DNA of 64,000 nucleotides from positions 1-64,000 of the forward strand of contig CALNXK010000015.1 of assembly GCA_942486035.1 (NCBI GenBank), in the 5' to 3' direction. Positions 29,301-41,300 of the stretch are shown in pieces (positions within the stretch are counted from its first letter, which is position 1; every line of letters begins with the position of its first letter). This stretch comes from Porites lobata. Its lineage: Eukaryota > Cnidaria > Anthozoa > Scleractinia > Poritidae. Made by a program: the position numbers and the translations under genes. The notes below the pieces were generated by a model. That model did not search any database. It saw only the letters and a list, made by a program, of their open reading frames with translations, and had not been told where the DNA came from.

Positions 29301-32300
29301 CGAATCATAACTGCAAAATTTACTAAGAAATATCTATAGACGTTCGGACAGTGTACCCGGCAATGCTACATCTCTTAGTAAACTTTCAACTTTTTAAACA
29401 GCTGTATCTTTTTAAAATATTGTCGCGACTAACACTAAATATGTGAATTTTGTAATGCTCGGTGTCTTCTACGTGCATCTCGTGTTGTTTATTCCATTAA
29501 ACAATTAAGCACTCGGTTTGAAATTACGCAATGAAAGGAGCGATAGCGTCACATAGCTGTCCTATGGTACAAGTCGACACAACATCAACCCAGGCTTACG
29601 CGGAAATCTCAAAATGGTCTATACTCATTTAAGAGGCGCAAATAACTTTTTGTTTACTTTCTAGTGCTCTGTCTCCTGTGGAAACGGTACCAGGCGGCGA
29701 AGCGTTAATTGCAGACTACAAAATGGCCAGTTGAGTCCCGGATGTGACGAGGAAAACAGACCTGTAACGATAGAAGCTTGCGACATTAGACGGTGCCCAA
29801 CATGGATTACCAGGGACTGGGGAGAGGTAAAAATTCGACCCCACTGACTTCTGTTCTTATTTGCCAATGAAAGGACAAATCAGCATGATCAAATGAAGTG
29901 ACACTGTGGAGTTTCATAATAACCTGTGTCACAATAGAGGAAATATATGAAAGCTTGAATTTTACGAATCTATCACAAAGAATGTACACTGGATCGAAAC
30001 TTGAACATTTTTTTCTTAATTCTGGACTTGCTTTCTAATGTAACCTTGTGGAGTCAATTTTGTTACTTTTGTAACTTTTGGGTCTCTCAATTTATTCCAG
30101 TGTTCTTTGACTTGTGGCTCAGGAATAAAGCTTCGCGTAGTAGAATGTAGTGACAAAGACTTTCCTTGTGACGCGAGAACGAAGCCACAAACAACAGCCC
30201 AATGTAACCCGGAACCCTGTCCAGAGTGGAAAGCGAGGGCCTGGGGACAGGTAAGGAATCAACTACCTTTCTTTTTCTATATGCAGTAGTGAACAGTAAC
30301 TTGCCGGAGGGAATTGCTACCAGGCAGGGCAATAAGTGGGTAGTTTTAGTTGTCACGCTTATGGCAAACGTCTAACGTCAGTTTCAAGTTGAGAATTTCT
30401 CAAAATAGAAAATAAGCTGATAAAACTGAAAAGTCCAGGGCGATTCTTATGCACAAAACTAATGTGAAAATACTTTTTTTGGAGAAAGAATTGAACAGTA
30501 AAAGACAAGTAAAGCGAAAACTTGGTCACGTCGTACCAATTTACGTTTGTCGTTTGCCGTAAACGAGACTCAGCTCTAAATCTTTCTTTTGACTCACTGC
30601 GGCGCATTTTTTACATTGCGTACACAAAAATAATCTTCAAAATGCGCAGCCAGAAACCGGAGAAATTATTGTTGTGCTGTGGAGCTAAAAAGATTTGGCT
30701 ATTGCCTGGTTTCAAACCGTGGGGCACCTGGTATGAGGTCGTTTATCATGGGATTAGGGAGCTGTTTTGCTTAGCACTCGCGAGGAATAACCCACACCTC
30801 GCGCTTTAGAAGTCAAATGAAACTCTGAGTAGTACCTTTGCCAGTTTTTGAATAGTGGTCATTGCATTTGTTTCTCTCTAGTGCTCAGTGTCCTGTGGAG
30901 TGGGTGTCCGGCAGCGAGGTGTTTATTGTGTATCACGAAATGGCCGGCTTAGCTCCGGATGTACCCAGAAAACCAAACCCTTCACAAATGAAGCTTGTAA
31001 CAAACGACCGTGCCCTACTTGGCTTACAGGAGACTGGGGCAAAGTAAGAGGCTGTCTTGATTGTTTCAAGTTTTTTTGTTTGTCTTTTTTTGTTGTTGTT
31101 GTTGTTGTTGTTGTTGTCTATGTCTAGAAAAAGCTCTGAAATAGTCCTTGGTTTACCATCTCAGTAAGTGCATTGGTAAACGACTTATTGTTTGCATGTC
31201 TCACAATGTAAGTCACTTGAAAAGTAGATCGCAACGTTTCGTCACCTTACTGCCGGTGTTTTTTTTTTTTTTTTACTGTATTATGGGACGGCTAATAAGC
31301 GACCAGTAGGCCACTTCCACGATGACGTCATTTTACCGACTACGACCAGAATCTTTTAGGGCTTTGCTTCCTTGTGCATATTAGGGTTTTTTTTAATCTA
31401 AACCTCAATGGGATTACCAATTTAAATATGAAAGGAAAAGCGAAAAGGATCCTGGGGCCCGTTTCTCGAAAGTCCCGGTAACTTTACGAGCCCGAAATCA
31501 AATATTCGAATCGAAATATAAAGAATAAGAGCGCGGGTCCTGGCTAGCAAACAACTCCATTTTGTTTCATTAACTGACAGTTTTATCACGTTAGATGCAA
31601 AACTATTGAAACCTCGATCTTTAATGTAAACGGAGACAGCTTACCGGGCCCGTTGATTATCGAGACTTTCGAGAAACGGGCACCTGGTCGTAGTACATGT
31701 AGTAAAATGACGCCATCGTGCAAATGGCCTATGAGTTTCTTCTATTGTTTACTGATTAATCCAACCACCTACTTACAACAACGTCCTTGGATGATCTATT
31801 TGCAGTGCTCAGTAACTTGTGGTTTGGGGGTAAAGAAGCGTTCTGTTGAATGCAGCGATAAAGACGTTAGTTGCGATGCGAGAACAAAACCACAAACCAC
31901 GGCGCAGTGTAACTTGAAAACATGCCCTCAGTGGAAGACAAGTCCATGGGGAGAGGTAAATATTAATAATTAGACAGAAAATCTTCACCTTTTTAATGTG
32001 TTACAGTTACAATTTCTTGAAGGGCTTTTTGACGAAACAGTCTTACAAAGATTTTGTGGGTCCTCTTAGGAAAGATGGCATACTGGATATAGCCTGTATA
32101 CATACCCTTCCCCCCTCCCCTCCCATTTTTCCTGTGGGAAGGGGGATCTGTGCACAGGCTAGCTGGATATGCGCATGGAAAATTATAGGGATACGGGACA
32201 TTCGAGCATAACATAGAGAGAGAAGTAGGGACAAGAAATTCGGGGAGCGTGAATGTCAAAGAATCGTTTCTGATAGAATAAGGAGCTTAACGAAACTTGA

Positions 32301-35300
32301 GAAAAAGACTCATTAATGAGATTGTTGTCGTTTTTGTGTTGATTGTTGCTAGCCTAAAAAAACAGCCAACTTTTGGCGACGCTACGACTGGGTTCCCCTC
32401 CAAATAACGTCTGAGAAACGAGCGCAGAAATTCCATACTGATGACGCGTCACTACCTAGATCTGGGTACTGCTTCTGATTGGTCGTGCCGCGTGAGAAAT
32501 TTATTCAACCAATCAGAAGCACTACCCAGATCTGGGTAGTGACGCGTCATCAGCATGGAATTTCTGCGCTCGTTTCTCAAACGTCATTTGGCGGGGAACC
32601 CAGTCGTAGCGTCGACAAATGTCGGCTGTTTTCTCAGGCTAGGAAATGGCTATCCTCTCCTCGAAATGAGTCACCATAAGTTTTGGCATAATTGCAAGAA
32701 TACAAAGCATTGAAATTAACGGGATACTGGATATTTAGACCCAAGAATTTATGGGATGTGGGATACGCAATTACCATCTAATGTGGCCTCGCCGTAGGAA
32801 AATGCATTTGTCAAGTGTTATTTTGCCGAAGTTGTTATTTGTCCAATTCAGCGTAATTTCTGTGCTGAGGTTTAAATTGTCCCAGTCGAATCGTCGCTTG
32901 CGTTTTGCTTGAACACATGATTGTACTTTACAACTTTGTTATTTTCTTCAGTGTTCCGTGTCATGTGGTAGCGGCCTCAGAAGACGTTTGGTGCGTTGCC
33001 ATGGAGAAAGTAGCAGATGTGACTATAGAAGCAGACCAAAGAGTGTGGAAAGATGTAACCCTGGAACATGCCCAACTTGGAAAACAGGGACATGGAGCAG
33101 GGTAAACAGCAAGATACTGAAGCTATTCTTTAAAATAAATCAAGAGGGGTATTAAAAGAAATGTCGCAATAATACCACACCCTTTTTTCCTAATAATTTG
33201 CCCGTCATTTGTCGAAAGACTACAGTAAGATAGAACCATTTGTGACTTGGTCGCTGGTAGTTTAAGTATTTGGAGCCATCAAAGGCATCCCAGACTCTAC
33301 GGGAGCCGTTTGGTTTTAAACTTTCTACAATAATGTAATGGAATTTAAACAAAATATGCCCCTGATCCTGCCTTTTTGAAAAGTTCCAAATCATAGTGAC
33401 CAACTTAACTGTGTTTGTGTTGTTGCTGTTGTTGGAGCCATTTCGAAGTCAACTGGAATTTTAAAGCTCACCATATTTTGTTTACTTCAATACATTTTCG
33501 TATATACTTTTAAAAAACTATAATTAATATCTTCCGTAGAGTCTGGGCCGCCTGTTGAGATGCCTTTATATATTTGCTTGAAGGCCTAAGTCTCTGTGAT
33601 TGATCAAAGTCATCATCAAAACCTTGTTTTTGAGAACTTGAGACTCAATCATCACTACTTCCTTCGGAAAAATGTGTAAGTGATGTTTCTTGTCCTATTT
33701 AACCTCCTTTCAGTGTTCGAAAACCTGTGGAAATGGAATAAAATTTCGTCCTGTGAATTGTCATGGCCTCAACTCTCAGTGCGACCTCAAAACTAAACCG
33801 GTCACGAGGGCCCACTGTAATCTTGGACCTTGTGCCGAATGGAAAGTGGGGGACTGGCAACAGGTATTGTTGTTTGCAGAGTGCCAGAGTCCCTTTTTTT
33901 ACAATTTAGTGTCGCCAGAAATAGTAAAATGTGATGCGATGTACTTTTTAGTGTACGGTTACCTGTGGCAGAGGATGGAGACGCCGCACTGTGGAATGTA
34001 CTACAAGAAGATTACGATGCGATTACAGAACTAAACCTGACGTGTACGACATGTGTGACATGGGAAAGTGTCCTGTGTGGAAAGCTGGGCGGTGGGGTGA
34101 GGTGAGTGAGTATAGCCCCTGATCTTCTGGAGCCTATTAATTTGTTACAATGTCATTCATATATAAGCAAAACGCGACAGAGTAGGAATGCCGCAGGGGT
34201 GAGAGCAGTCGCCTGTCACCACTTTAGTCTGCTCTTCCCCTTCCCACTCGAGCGCCCTCAACTTAGGGTATCACCAATGTAGCCCAAATTGGAGTTTCGG
34301 CATTGTTTTGACAGGGAAGGAAGAACTATAGTTTCGTCACTTAAACAGCTATTTATAGAGACATGAAGGACATAAAGCAAGAGCTTTAAGAACTCTAAGG
34401 GGTACCGTGGATAAGCAAATAACACTTTTACATAACATTTTCGTCCTTTATTATTTCGCAGTGTTCTGTGTCTTGTGGAGAAGGTGTTAGAAGGCGATCC
34501 GTTGAATGCACTGGAGGAGAGGGCAAATGCAACTCTAGAACCCAACCTATATCAACAATCAGATGTAACCTTGGTTCCTGTCCCCAGTGGAAAGCTGGAC
34601 AATGGAGTCAGGTACAAACCGAAAGTTGATATAATCGTCAAGTAGCAATGACGAAGCGACGCTTTTAACAACTAGGGTGACAGTCCTTTCGTGTTATGAG
34701 CGGAATGACGTCACGATTTGGTCATTTCGTGACGTCAGCACGCCCATCACATCCTCGTTTAGCCTGCGAGCAAGCTCACCATTTGAGGGAGGCGGGAGAA
34801 GCCACGCGAGAGCCGCTTGGGAAACGCAGCTCCGCCCCTCGCCGCTTCGCCGCTCGCTCGTGCGTTTTGTCGCGGCTCGGCATAACTGGAGAGCTTGCAC
34901 TCAGGCTAGTCCTCGTTTAACATGGAATTATCTTTATTCGCTGAATATACCTTGCAAAATCTAAAAGAAAACCATGCAGTCTGGAGTACTTAAACAAAAT
35001 TCAGGACGAAAGATGAGAATTCTATGTGTCCTGACAATGCACGGTTAGAATACAGCTTGTTTTCTACCGCAGGAAGATGTCTTTTATCACGGGTTGGTGA
35101 AATTAAGCTGGGAGATATGACATAACATGACATCTCTTTTCTCTCTCTTTTTTTTACTTCTCAATCAGTGTTCCGTGTCTTGTGGGAATGGTGTAAAATC
35201 ACGCAGCGTGGAGTGCAGTGGAAATAGGGGCAAATGTGATGTACAAACCAAACCCACGTCCACGGACAGCTGTAACCTTGGTTCCTGCCCTGTGTGGAAA

Positions 35301-38300
35301 GTTGGAAACTGGGGCCGGGTAAGAATCCCTCTGTATGTTCACTTTATGCAAGAAAACCTTTTGATGAACTTATCCACTTATCTAGGAAATGCTGTTACCA
35401 GGGTCTGAAAGGATATTCTCGAGATCCCGGATTAGAACGCCACTCGGGAAGTGGGATTCGCCAAAATCTCCGCAGGGGTATTGCCGCGCAGTGGCGGATC
35501 CAGACTTTCAGATAAGGGGGAGGGGGGGGAGACGGTCTCAAATGCAATTTTTTTGCGGGCCTCAGTTTGGACTAAATATAACGGGGGCCCCTCCGTGGAT
35601 CCGCCACTGATTGGGAAAGAAAACGGTTTTCAGGAAAAAGATGACAGAAGTTCGGGATACGGGTTGGTCGCGAAAAAGGGGCGGGAATGCGGGCTGAGGA
35701 CACCTTCAAGCCCCCATCCCCCCGCCCCCCCGCCTCCTTGCAGACCCTGAGTTACCTCCCTTATTTCATTTCCTCAACTTTGGCAAACAAAAGCAATATC
35801 TCATTCACCCACATCCACGACAACAAAAACAACAAATTGTATTTAGATTTAACATATAAGTAATTACATTATTTTCCCATCCGCAAACAGGTTATAAACT
35901 AATCTAGGCGGGAGGAGGGGGGCGGGGTGGAGGGACATACAATTTTAATACAAGGTTCATCTATTTGATCGACTAAACAACATTCAACACACACCCGTCC
36001 ATCCTGGTCAGCCCACGTGACCATCGCCTGAAACTGGGAGCCGAAGCTGACGTCTTTCGTGGTTTTAATCGACTTTTATCACCCTAAAACTAATCCATGT
36101 TTGCTATATAGCAAATTAACAGCCGTCTAACCTACCATGCAGAGGTTCGTCTTGCGTTCGTTTCCCACGTTAGTTGGGAAGCAACGTGTGACAAAGCCTT
36201 AAGAACATCCACGTGGGAACGCGTGACAAGGCCTTAAGAACGTCTTCGTGGGAACGTGTGACAAAGCCTTAAGAAAGTCTACCTGGGAACGCGTTAGAAA
36301 GCGTTAAGAACGTCTACATGGGAAGCCAGGAGCTGTCTACTCATTAGAAAACTTTGTAAGGCGTTGTGTAATTTTTTTTCCAGTGCTCTGTAACTTGTGG
36401 AGATGGATTTAGAAAACGGGAGGTAACATGCAGCAGATTAGATGTCAGCTGTGACGCTGGAAAGAAACCACAAGCTACATCCAGCTGTAACCCTGGCTCG
36501 TGTCCCGAATGGAAGGTCGGCGAATGGGGAAAGGTAAGTTATAAGTTGTTAGGATTGGGAAGTTTTTTTCAAACCTGTGAGCAAGCTCTTCATTCCTAAT
36601 GGCGCGCAAAGCAAGCCGCGAAAGAATGCGAGTCTCCTTTCACGTACCGCTAGCACGTGGCTTCTCATGATATTCCCCAAATCGAGAGCTTGTCAGTCGC
36701 AGGCTAGGATTTCCCCGCTAATGCAGTCAACTCTCTCAGTCTAACACCTCCCTCCTCCGCAGAGGCCTCTTTGTGTCGTAAGGAGACTGTGGAGAAAGAA
36801 AAAGAAAGCGCGCGGGGCACGATGGGAAGAGGAAAAAGAGAAAAGAGGCCTTTCTTTCTTCCCATCATCTCCCTCGCGCTTTCTATATTTCGATTACAGT
36901 ATTGCTATTTTTATTGGGATACACAGCGGGAGCATCTGCGGAGGAGAGAGCTCTAACATGGGGTCCGTCTTATAGAGACTCCACCGAAAGGAGTAAAGGA
37001 AAGCAGGGACTAAATCTAGGTGTTCGTTTTAGCGAAGTGTCCGTCCTATATGGAGGTGTTTGTTAAGAGAGAGGTGACTGTACACTCTATTAATTGCGGG
37101 CGATAAGAGAAGCACGCAATCCTAATCTGCAAATGTTGTTATTTCGCATGCGTCACATGTATGTAGCCAGCATTCGTTTGGACTTCCACTAAGAATGAAT
37201 GGAATACACAAAACGCAATTTTATCACGCGCGTTTCGACCTTCTACTCCTCGTACTCTGATCACGCGTGTTTTGACCATCTGTCACGTGAAACTTACGCA
37301 AGGCGTTTGGACCTCCGATCGTTCTCGCCCGCACCCCCTAACCTTTGGTTATTGCTAGTTTTATAGTAAATGTCAACTATAAAGACTTCGGAGATCCTTT
37401 AGGGCCAAGAATTCAAGTTTCAAAGCACTTAGTGAATTACTAAGAATCCTTCGATCTTACCTTGCTACATTTGTAACAAGCGTCCAAACCTTTCACCCTT
37501 TTTTAGTGTACTGTCACTTGTGGAAATGGTTTCAGAGGGCGGGCCGTACTGTGCAGCGGAGGAACAAATAAATGTGATTCTATTTCCAAACCGAAAGCCA
37601 TTACGCAGTGCAACCCTGGTACCTGCCCTACATGGACTGCAGGAGAATGGAGTAAGGTAAAGATCAAATATCAAAAGTGTATTTTGTTGCGAGTACCAAG
37701 ACGTGCTTGTCACCCTGCACAGGCGTCACGGCGTCTCATCTTTCTTTTCGCCTACACTTGAATCACGTTTCGTGCTCGTTGGTCTTTCACTCACTAAGAC
37801 TGACCCACTCGCCAAGAGCTGTAGAAATGTACAAGTTGCACTTAGAAACTTTCTTCCTCCTGCCCACCGTCGCCTTGCCAACACTTCACGTTGTCACTCA
37901 AAAATATGCGTCTTCTCAAGTTCACCCTGACAACAAGTTACAAATGCATCTCAGAAGTCTTAAAACAGATTTCTTCGTCTCTTTATAAGTCGATCACGTA
38001 TTTTATTGTCCTCAACTTTCTTCTTAGTGTTCCGTTACGTGTGGTAGTGGCAGGAAGCAACGTGAGGTCACATGCAGCAGATCAGATGCCACGTGTGATG
38101 CGACAAACAAACCAGCGTCTACTGCAAAGTGCGAACTTGGCGCATGCCCTAGATGGGAAATAGGGGACTGGGGTCAGGTTAGTGTGAGCGGATATCTGGA
38201 AGAGCAAGAGACAAATAGGATAACTGCGTGATAACGTCATTTTACTTCCAGAAACGTTCAGTTTGTTGTCTTATTGTGCAAGTTAGGGCCTATTATCTTC

Positions 38301-41300
38301 GGTTGGTCCACGTATTTCTAGTGACTTCATTCCTCGGAAAGGGTTTTGTAACAAGTTATCAGAAGTGAAATGATTTTATTCCTCTGGAGTTTGACCTCAC
38401 TAATTTTTCTTTCCAGAGGATGTTCCGGAGTGTCTTGGGGTTGATCCGGGTGTGTTCGGGAGTGTTCCGCACTTCCGGGCCTGAAAATATCTCGGGCCAG
38501 TGTGAAATAGCTAACTGAATAACAGAAAAGGCGAGCAAAACGTTCCCGTACCGAAGCGTGACGTCACTAGAAGTATGAAGACGGTTGGGAAGTCAAAGGG
38601 CCTTTCGACGGATGTAATTGAGTGGACATATCAAAATTCATACTTATCTCTAAGGCTTGGGGGAATGAAAGAAAAGAAATGTGTTATTCTTCCCAGAACC
38701 TCTAGGTTATTTCCTTTGTTGAGTGTTCTCGGAACCTAGCAAAAATATAATTTATCGACCATGGTCTATTGGCATGGAATTATTGAATAACACCGCCACG
38801 CTTGAAAGAAGTTTGTTTATGGCCTAATTCTGGTAAAAAGTGTTCTTCATTTGAACATTAAAATTCTACAGTTGGTCAGGCTTTCTTTTAAGAAATAAAT
38901 TGCTTTTCCCTTTGTAGTGTTCAGTGACCTGTGGGAGTGGAATTAAAACACGGGCTGTCCACTGCAGTGGAGCGTTCAACAAGTGCGATCCCTCAAAAAG
39001 ACCCGCGAGTTCCACTAGCTGCAGTTCTGCTCCTTGTCCACGGTGGAAAGTTGCTGCGTGGTCAAAGGTAGATACTATGAAAAAGTAACCCATTAAAATG
39101 CACTCAGACTTTAGCGTATGAAGAAGTGCATAGATTTACTTAGGGAACTTGGGAATGAATGCAGAATCGACAAGGTGGAAGTCAGGAATCGCTAAGTTTT
39201 GAGCTCTAATTAAGGGTTCCAACCAACACCCATCAAATAGCCTCACCTCTGACTGTATGTGTGTTGTGGTCTCATTCGCTTAGAAGACCCTTCAGTGCAA
39301 GCTAACCAGCCAGGCCGACCACATGCTGGCAAAGATGGACCACCACAGTGGGGACTAGGCCCCCTACTCTTTACAGACAGTGTATGGGGTTCCTTTAAAG
39401 TCCCACGTATTTTAAATGAGTAAGGGTTTTAGTCAAGACCTTCAGTTTATCGTCTTTACCTCTTTTAGCCTGAAGGAATGTGGGAAGTTCTGGGAGGTAG
39501 CAGAAGTCAAGTTTATTTACTTCTTATAAAACTCCGCTCTGTTTTAGTGTTCTGCATCTTGTGGAGGAGGAGTTAAGGAACGTCTGGTCGAATGTGTAGT
39601 GGAGGATAAGAAGAGCTCTGCCTGTGACACTGGGACCAAGCCAGTTGCTCAAGCAAGCTGCAACCTGGGCCAATGCCCACAGTGGAAGATAGGAGAATGG
39701 ACGGAGGTACTCACTGGAGCAAAGAAATTCCCCTCCCCTCCCTTCCCCTCCTCCCTCCTTGAGCACCAATAAATCGTCGCCAGCTATAGATGGTTTATCT
39801 TTCTACTGTTGCAACAACTTTTCCGTTACCTTTTGGCAAAGCGTTCTTAAATATTTATTTTCCAGAAGTAGTCTCATTCTGTTATTATTGGGCTGTCTGT
39901 GGCAGAGTTTATCTAGTTTGTACAGATCGTTCTTTTCTTTTGTTCTATTGACGCTTAATAATTTCAAGGTTACACAATGGTGGGTGGAAAGTTTAACCCT
40001 AGCCACAGAAGTAAAAGGTTTTTCAACATCTGCGATCTTATTTTTGTCGTTCTACCTATTTTGTTTCAGTGTTCAGTTACTTGCGGTAGCGGAATCAAAC
40101 AACGGAAAATAGAGTGTGTTAGCGGAGTGGACGCCTCATGTGACGAAAGAACAAAACCATTAGCGACAGGCAAATGTGATCTTGGACGCTGCCCCAGATG
40201 GCACACGGGGAGGTGGACTGGGGTAAGTTACTTACCTAGATATAACGAACTTCCATATGACGAAGTCCTGGTTATAACGAACAATATTCTTTGCCACAGT
40301 AATAGCAATTTAATAATGGAAAAGAACCTCTATATCTCGATACAGGGAACGTATTTTGCCAGTCTGTTGTTCCTTTCTTATATCGAGGTTCTGCTGCGTT
40401 GCCTTCGTTAACATCTTTTTCTCTGTAGGAGGGGTGTATTTGCACTACCTAGAATCCCCTAGAGGTCGATTATTTCAGGAGTAACGATGTGTGGCTGTGT
40501 ACAAATGCTTCTTATGACACTCGAGTCAGTGACAGGTTTTTTTGCAAACACCGTACCTTCTTAATGAGTCACACGATTTCAGCACCAATCAGCTGAACAC
40601 AGAACTGAATGAGATACCGAAATGAAAGCTCAAAACCGTAGGCGAACGCAAAAGAAGTACAGAAAATCCCAGCCTGTTCCAGGCTCCGAGATGATCGGAT
40701 CCACGAAATTTAGAAAGAGCGAAAACGAAAATAAAACGGCAGGGAACTGGGGAGAGGAAGGGCGGCGGACTTCCCTTTTCCCGCAACCGCCCTCTTCTCC
40801 CACATCAAACAATTATATTTTCGCGTGCCTTTCACTAACGCTGAGAGCCTGGAACAGGCTAAGAAAAGCCAAAATGGTACAGATAGGCAAAACTAGCGAA
40901 AATTAAGGATGTTGGACCCTGGTCAGGAGCCGATCGGCTCCTGCCCTGGTAGACTTACAAAAAAAGTGGCACAGAGAGTGAGTCCTTTGAAAAACGTGCT
41001 CAAATATTCTTTGTTTTAAGCGATGATTGTGACAGTAAACAGGAAAAAACCTTTGCCTTGCAGAGCCCTTCGAGGGTCTAGCAGTTTGTAGGGCAAAGGC
41101 AAAACCTTTATATGTTAGTTATTTTAAGACCCTAAGAATTGGATCGGGGCCCCGGAGATCGAACACGTGACCTATCGCTCTGCAGCCCATCACTGTTGCG
41201 ACCGAGATAGCTCTGTCGCAGTTTAAAGTAACTGTGGTCTTAAAATTTCCCTTGCAGTGCTCTCGCACATGCGGCAAAGGTATCAAAAGAAGAGCTGTTG

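Noticed and set aside
28489..29664. Missing class B exon between exons 29 and 30
   Set aside because: I searched for the class B start (TGCGGTCAAGGACAA) and its W-REEPWGE end and found neither; only a MITE is present.
39977..40411. 144-codon frame read as a single exon
   Set aside because: Only 40070-40222 is TSP1; the rest is intron read through in frame.
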